A DNA stretch of 64,000 bases from Agelas oroides (Eukaryota > Porifera > Demospongiae > Agelasida > Agelasidae): the NCBI GenBank assembly GCA_949130485.1, contig OX422197.1, forward strand, positions 5,052,693 through 5,116,692. The letters run 5' to 3'. The position numbers and the translations under genes were made by a program. The first letter of the stretch is position 1. Every line of letters begins with the position of its first letter. The notes under the pieces were generated by a model. The model did not search any database. It saw nothing but the letters and a program-made list of their open reading frames with translations, and had not been told where the DNA came from. Shown here in pieces: positions 57,715 to 64,000 of the stretch.

Positions 57715-60700
57715 ATGTCCGGTGAGTTGACCTGTGTAGCTACAGAGTAGCCTAGTTGTCTTCAGGGGGATTCTGGACATACAGACTTAATATATACCCA
57801 ACATGATTGTTGTGGAGTAGTAAGACCATAGATTACATGAGCTGATTTACATTTTCATTTGGAAAACCCAAAGATCCAACAGGCCCTGCAACTATAATCT
57901 TACATAAGCTGCACCACCGTGGTCATGATCAAGTGAAAAATGGTCTTTCTCGCCACTCTAAATGATGACGAAGTAGTATCTAGTAGATATTCTGTCCACT
58001 TTGTATTTCACATAAGGGGTGGGGTGGGGGGGTGGGGGGGGGGGGTGGGGAGAGCAGCATTGCATAAGGCCTTTAGGGAAGCACCAAGTAAATTGTCTGG
58101 AAATGCCCCACTCTCTGGGAACCCCTTTACCTTTATGACATTAGGGTTGACCACCCAGTTTATGATAGCTGATCACAAGGACAACTAGCAGCTGCAAACC
58201 CTACTGTACTGTAGGTGGCTGTGACAATAACTAACTGGCCCTTTAGTGTACCAATCCAGGGTCTTACAAGTATATTGGGCCGTGTTTGGTTCGTTAGGCT
58301 GCTGTGGCTGAATGTGCTACTGTGACCATGCTGCTTTCCTGCTTACCATACACTGGAAATTGCTAGCCTCATACTGAAGGTGATAACCACATACCAACCT
58401 ACAGGAAACCTCATTCTATGGAGCCTAGTGTTGTGATGCCCCCTCCGTCTGCTTGTGTAAATCCATCACTCTGTGTACGATGCTCTGGCCACTCACACGC
58501 ACACATCATATCTGTCAACTGACATGCGCAATTTGCATACTGTACATGTTGATCAACTTTGTGCGTAAGGTGCTAATCATTGCTGTACACCTTATATCCC
58601 GGGACAAACAAGAAAATGTTTTCTAAACAGGCGGATTATTTATACATATCATCAGATTTTAAGCTGTGATGTGTGCTACTAATGAGCCATGTACGTACGT
58701 ATATTTGACTAATGGTACACCACCATTATCACAGAACTTGAAATGATTTCTACACTGTTTACAGCAGGTTGTAAACAAAATTGTTTACCGCCACACATCC
58801 TTCAAATGCACTTAGTTGTTATTTCCCATCCCTCTTTATTCTAACCCTCCTTTCCATCAACCCTCATCCCCTCTTCTCTGGTCCAATACCACTGAATGAC
58901 GTGACTCACTGTTGGGAGGCTATTTTTGTTTTGTGTCGGCTGAGAATCTTTCTCACTCAACACCACCATCCCTCCATTTACACCCAAGACTAAACAAGGA
59001 ATAAGACATTCCTTTTGTGAGAGAGCCTCATTGTATCGTCACACATGTACTGGTAAATGGAGGTCAAGTGACCCGTGCATTATTGGAGTGAACACGCTGG
59101 GGGAATAATGTAAGGCACTTTTGCTACCTCTAACACCACATTGCCACTTGCGGGAGCTTATGAACTGCTAATTTGTAGCACTTATAAGTACCACACACTT
59201 GTCATGGCGTTGGAATTCACCTACTTTTGTATGTTGCCTCAAACAAGGACAGACTATACTCTATTGGGGAGCCTTCTCTAGCTCTAATAAGACCCATGCC
59301 TTGACTGTGCGGAGCTTGGGCATTGAAAATCCATGTTCAAAGCTGGTAGTGGGAGAAGGCAACAATATAGTGTGTAGCGGCTCACCCCCATGTATTCATG
59401 TAATGGAGGGAGAGTCTTTGTATAATGGTTCAGTGTACGTCTAATGTTTCACTTTGATGTGGGTGGATATGGTAGTAATGCTCAGAGGACTGACTGCTGT
59501 CATCATGAATCTACTGGACAACTGAGTGTCCACGTGACCTCCTTGAAGTGGTTTTACAACTTACTGCCAAATACAGTAGCGCATATAGCTGTATAGTACA
59601 ATAGAACACATGTACATGCATTCGCTTAGATCTTGAAGCGGCACAAGATAAAGCAGAGTAGTGTAGCAGTGTTGGTGCGTAGCAGTACAGCGTATTGGTA
59701 CAGCTGTATTGTTGTACAACAGAACATGACACATGCAAATAGCATGCCCGGGTTTGTTTCACCAGCCTCCATCTTGGCTCATTACATCACCGGCTTCAGT
59801 GCTGAAACGTCCAGTAAGCCAGCCATATTTCTGGCAAAAGCTTGAGGTAGATTTGTGCTTTACTTAAAGAGGTAGCTACCTTAGTCTAAACCCACACCCA
59901 CTCTGTGACTTTTCTCACTACAACTATGTACATACCAGCATTATTATTATTCAAAGCTGAGTGGGCAGTGGTATATACACTCACTCACATCCTGTGGTAT
60001 ATCCTTCACTCGTAAACTGCTAGTTCACGTTAAATAATATCCATTTGTCTAGGAGTTCTGTGTTTGACTGTTTATGTGAAGAGATTCTGTAGTAAACAGT
60101 GTGTAACACAAGTATGCTAGCCTCGTTCCCAGGCCTCCCCCGTTTTTCGCCAGTCTCCGCTCCTGTGTATTATTGTGAACGCAAACGGAAGGTAAAACGG
60201 GGGAGGCCTGAGACCGAGGCTACAAGTATGCTATGTACAACTGATAGTAGTTATCTTGAACCACTAAACTTGTAGAATGTAAGATATGTGTGTCGCACAC
60301 CTGGCAGCCACTCAGTATGACAGCCACTGAATATGTGTCATCAGTGGATTATGTATTTGATTCACATGGCTACCCATTCATGCAGTGGTATGGAGTGGGT
60401 GTGACCAGGTTTACACACAGTCTTGTTGTTCGCTGTGTAGCTGTGAATGAAAAACACATGTACTCAATTCAGCTGATAGTAGTCCCAACCCCAGGTGGAG
60501 GAGGTAGACCTGTATTGTACTTGTGTATTGTTTATTTGATTCTGTGCTCCCCCTGGCTCGCTAGACAAACCATTAACACTAGGATAGTCCCACTAGGATA
60601 TGTGCTTAATGATCCATAACCACTGAAGTTGAGGTGTATATTCCATTGGAAAAATCTCCAGTCATACTAGGGACCCCTGTGAGGATATCATGTGTATGGA

Positions 60701-63700
60701 ACCCAGATGCTGTAAATACATGTACATTGTAGGCATTGTGGTGTTTACTGTACAACAGCTACGACAGGCCAGTGTGTGTGTTGAATAGGTACAATATTCA
60801 GCCAAGGTAGCCTCGTCCTTCCTCTACCGCAACTTGTGACTGGAGACAGCTACAGTTGAGGCAGACTGGAACTGAATCACTCTCAACAATGTTGCTCTTC
60901 CAAAAGTCCTGGCCTTGTACCAGCTAGATTTCTGCTTAGCAATCTCATTTTCAAGGGATTGTAGATGTACTCTTACATATGAAGAGACAATGCCTTTGAA
61001 GAGTTTCTACCGACCTTTTGCGTAAGGCCAGCCACCTGACTGCATTCTGTGCATGAGATAGCAGTCCCCATCTCCTGGTCACCCCAGCGCAGCTGATGAG
61101 GCCTGCTATTGGTTGAAACGCGTAGTCACAGTGGGTGACTTTACATAACATCTAGGCCTATTTATTAGGGAGATGTGGTTCGTTGATTGTTTCGTGCATA
61201 CCACACATATGCTGGTTGAAGCTCTCTGATTGTTTTAAGAGTTATGAAGTGAGGTGTGTTGCATTCTAATGGACAAAATATGCTGTCCATGAAGGGCCAC
61301 TACGTCTTGACTCCAATTACTGTCTAGGTGTCTTGACCCTACTTGGTCTTGTGGCTCCAATTTGGTGTCAATCCTAATTAGTCTTGTGGCCCCAATTTGG
61401 TGTCTTAGTCCCAATTTACAGGTTGGAACCCAATTTACGGGTTGGAGCCCAATTTACCTGACATGGCTATCCGACCTGATAATGTGCTACAGCACTTTAA
61501 ACAACAAAGCAACTAAACAGACTGTTTGATTTCTGCCGCATGTTGTATTTGAAGCTACCACTTGTCCAAAGATTCTGAGCCTTTGGCGACCGTTATAGAC
61601 AGTTTCACAGTATATTTTCATGTTGGCCATGCATCTTTAAAACACCGAGTTTGTTTCTCGTGGATCATATGTGTGTGTACTCCTTACTTTAGAGGTATCT
61701 CTTATGCTGGTAGTTCTTATGTGTTCCCTGAAATAGGGCATCTACACATATGGGAGCTGTCTAGTGTAACTGTACCCACAGAACCAATCATATGATGTAC
61801 ACTAGTCTTGTGCCCAGACCACATATGCCTTCTGGTGAGTAACGGTCTGGTGAATCAATTTGATCTTCTTGGGTCCTTACAAAAATGAGGTTAGAAACTG
61901 GGAGATTGAGAGATTGTTAATAGAGGGCGTGCATGTGATGTCACCCGGTAGGCAATTTCTGCATATTTCCACATACTTCCGTATACGCGCCGCCATTTTG
62001 AGAGGCAATGAATAGGAAAAATGTATGGCGAGGCCTATTCTACGAGCTCGCTTCGAGGTATGGAGCATGCATTTAGCTTCAACTTTATAGTATGCAGAGA
62101 GCTAGTCATGACATTTAACATACCTGTACAAGCAATAAATGCTACTTGTAGGATTGTTGCTAGCGCGGGGAGTTTGACGCACTAGTACTTAAGTCCCATT
62201 AAAAACCGTCAATGTTGCCTATCAAGATGGCGGTGTAGCAATGGTTGCTATGATGCGATGACGTCAATGCACGCCCTCTATTGTCTTGTAGAACTTCTCT
62301 TACAGCAGTAAGGTTTTGTATCTCTACTCGGGCATCCCAACGGTTTTTGAGTGGGTGTGTCACTAAACATGCATTGTTAGCTTACACTAGTCACAAGAAC
62401 ATGTTTGACCAAAAAGCTCGGCTTGGTGAACGTTTTTCCTCGTGAGAGGGTGGGGTCTGGGCATGAAACTAAGTATTTGCTAGCACATACAGCAAAACTC
62501 ATGATTGACTCACGGAGGTGGGGCAGGCACTCGTGTGTGATGCCTACTAACTCGCATGTGCACAGCTACTAACTCATGAGTCGCACGCTTGCACGTGTTA
62601 CCTGTGATCTGTACTGTATACATCGAGATGGTCACCTGAACGGTACCCTTTACCATGTAATCTACAACGAAGAAATGTATAACTTCCACTTTGCACACAT
62701 ACATGTGCATACAAAGCAGCTTATGGCCAAATATGAGCATCTGGTGTAGGATACGTGGTTCCATGCATCCTTTCACTGCTCCAATGTGTTTACGTTTCTA
62801 CAGACTGACAAACTCCCTGTATACTGTTTTTTCTGTTGATCTTGTAAATTGCATTGCTGACCAATGAGTGAATGCACACAGAGCCCCTACAGTGGAAGCC
62901 TTTGATGGTGTAGCTTACGCAAACACTGTCAATGTGTTGACATCCTACAGCCTGTTAGCTTTCAAGTACCCAGTTTGTTGTACATGTGGGCTGTACGTAT
63001 GCTGGGTATACGTATAGTCTGTTATGACTATGAGCTACTGTCTGAAGGTATTAGCATCATCAGTATTGGGATGCATACCTCGCTGAATCTTTGGAGCATG
63101 AACTCCACTTGTGTAGTACAGGACACAGATATCTCAATTGTGTGCCACATATAGAGCGTAGCTTGGTTCTATTAAGTGCCCACCATTAGAACCATTAACA
63201 TGATATTGTGATGTATAAGTTATGTTTTGCGCCAGCGCTGAAGAAACAGTCTACCTGTTTGTAAACGTTCCTTCTCTTTTAGAGATGCTGCTTTGCATGG
63301 TATCCTCATCACTCATTGTATGTATCAGTGTAGCTTTAGTGATGATCCCAGAAATGTTGATTTTACCATAGTTCTGTATCTTCATACACAGCAAAACCAA
63401 ACTTGTTGTTTGAACTCAGAATTTGGTAAATCATTTGCTCTATCAAAATTTGATTTTATAGTTATAGCCTAGCTCTCAAAAAGCAAACAGACAAAGAAAC
63501 TGCCTGGGCCATTGTGCACCTCAACCCCCAAACTTGTAGCTCTATGGGGCGTTGTCTTGGTTATTCAAAACTTTCCCAACTTGTGTGACTGGTTTTTTAC
63601 TATGTGACCATATGTGATTTCAGGTGCATGGTTTTTGTGATGTTCAAAGCTTGTTTAAGGTTACGGGTACATGTTTATGAATAAAATTAGTATGTCACAA

Positions 63701-63882
63701 ACTTGCCTGTATAACATTTCCTACCAAAAAGCTACCGGATTTTTACAACAACCAGTCACTACAGAGGGCATTTGGCTATAGTTCAGCATAACACTAACTT
63801 TGCTACAGTACACAGTCGAGTGACAGTAGGCGGCTGCTCAGTGGAGTACGAGTACAAACTTCCATGTCAGTTTACTACAACG
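57715..63882 (+). CDS. Possible 5' exons of an unidentified gene running past the window
   Basis: ATGTCCG at 57715-57721 is followed by a strong GTGAGT donor. A TGACAG acceptor at 63826 opens 63827-63882 in the matching phase and ends at a GTAGGA donor. Joined they read MSVGGCSVEYEYKLPCQFTT, which resembles the short N-terminus before a RING in TRAF-type proteins, but that is a weak hint. The intervening 6.1 kb would be one intron full of repeats. Both exons are too short to be sure. Confidence 0.25.
58017..58051 (+). repeat. G-rich low-complexity run
   Basis: GGGGTGGGG-type runs with GGG tracts on plus; it could fold as a G-quadruplex. No gene around it. Confidence 0.7.
58052..60117. other. 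Non-coding stretch
   Basis: I see no conserved gene. The short frames do not look like exons with good splice sites, so it is probably intronic or intergenic. Confidence 0.4.
60118..60222. mobile_element. 105-bp foldback MITE (TAGCC family)
   Basis: TAGCCTCGTTCCCAGGCC at the left; AGGCCTGAGACCGAGGCTA at the right; CCCCCGTTTT and AAAACGGGGG pair. The exact 9-bp duplication CAAGTATGC lies at 60109-60117 and 60223-60231. Confidence 0.85.
60223..61019. other. Non-coding stretch
   Basis: Nothing recognised. An open frame at 60290-60619 has no start ATG context, domain or family resemblance that I can see. Confidence 0.35.
61020..61195 (+). repeat. Dispersed ~175-bp repeat
   Basis: Third copy of the unit found inverted at 47958-48355. 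Shared text includes GGCCAGCCACCTGACTGC, CCCATCTCCTGGTCACCCCA and GCTGATGAGGCCT. Confidence 0.75.
61921..62280. mobile_element. 360-bp TIR element (TAGAGGGCGTGCAT ends)
   Basis: Left TAGAGGGCGTGCATGTGATG; right end inverted TAGAGGGCGTGCATTGACGT. Both arms continue with CGCCATTTTG / CAAGATGGCGG. No ORF of note, so a non-autonomous DNA transposon of unassigned superfamily. Confidence 0.75.
62281..63826. other. Non-coding stretch
   Basis: No conserved gene seen. A CTCGTGAGAGGGTGGGGTCTG...AAACTA block near 62440-62472 is a half-site of the TAGTC transposon family, pairing loosely with 61803-61850. Confidence 0.35.
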
Positions 63883-64000
63883 GTAGGAGGAACTAGGTGC
63901 TATTTATGACTTAAACAGAGCCAGAGCAACTCCCTGCAGGGCCACACGAAGTGTTTTTGCTCATATCTCAGAACAGAACTGAGTGGCAGTGGCTGAAAGG

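Overview
This window is nuclear DNA of an early-branching animal, most likely a demosponge (inference). The genes are spliced with GT-AG introns. Metazoan housekeeping genes (RPS5, REV1, a CENP-P candidate) sit beside expanded families: multi-pass cysteine-rich membrane proteins, a CARD/NB-ARC NLR-like protein, a ZU5/Death locus and a GIY-YIG-like zinc-knuckle family. No rRNA, tRNA, CRISPR array or bacterial operon structure was seen.

Layout. 1-17.7 kb: a tandem array of one membrane-protein family. Copy 1 (101-2058) is dead, carrying a 312-bp transposon and a 320-bp microhomology deletion. Copies 2 and 3 (5716-7710, 12996-14990) are intact 664-aa genes on a 7-7.6 kb tandem duplication, followed by degenerate fragments. 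17.9-24.8 kb: RPS5 on the minus strand in six exons, five of them after the first coding one, with a 106-bp CA repeat directly against one splice acceptor. 24.99-29.4 kb: on the plus strand, a CARD + NB-ARC protein that has a myristoylation signature, an internal hydrophobic segment and a polytopic C-terminus. 29.8-37 kb: Death-domain fragments and a frame-broken ZU5/Death locus. 30.5-45 kb: four minus-strand copies of the GIY-YIG-like family, two intact (32556-34082, 43097-44551), one with a stop and a frameshift, and one split by an inversion. 45.4-57.2 kb: CENP-P (minus, nine exons, with a 2-kb 45-bp minisatellite in one intron) head-to-head with REV1 (plus, two exons), 155 bp apart. 57.7-64 kb: a possible first intron of another gene, with transposons.

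The window is rich in short non-autonomous DNA transposons whose ends and target duplications can be read directly. One foldback family begins TAGCC(T)CGTTCCCAGGC and has 9-bp target duplications, Mutator-like. Others are a piggyBac-like element with TTAA target, CAGTGGCGTAGGAA/CATAGGCGTAGGAA elements and a TAGAGGGCGTGCAT element.

How the genes relate. RPS5 (translation), REV1 (translesion synthesis) and CENP-P (kinetochore) are ordinary conserved genes. The CARD-NB-ARC protein, the ZU5/Death locus and the variable surface-type proteins fit an innate-immunity/cell-death neighbourhood with fast duplication and decay. The best candidate for an undescribed system is the membrane-tethered CARD-NB-ARC protein without WD40, TPR or LRR repeats.
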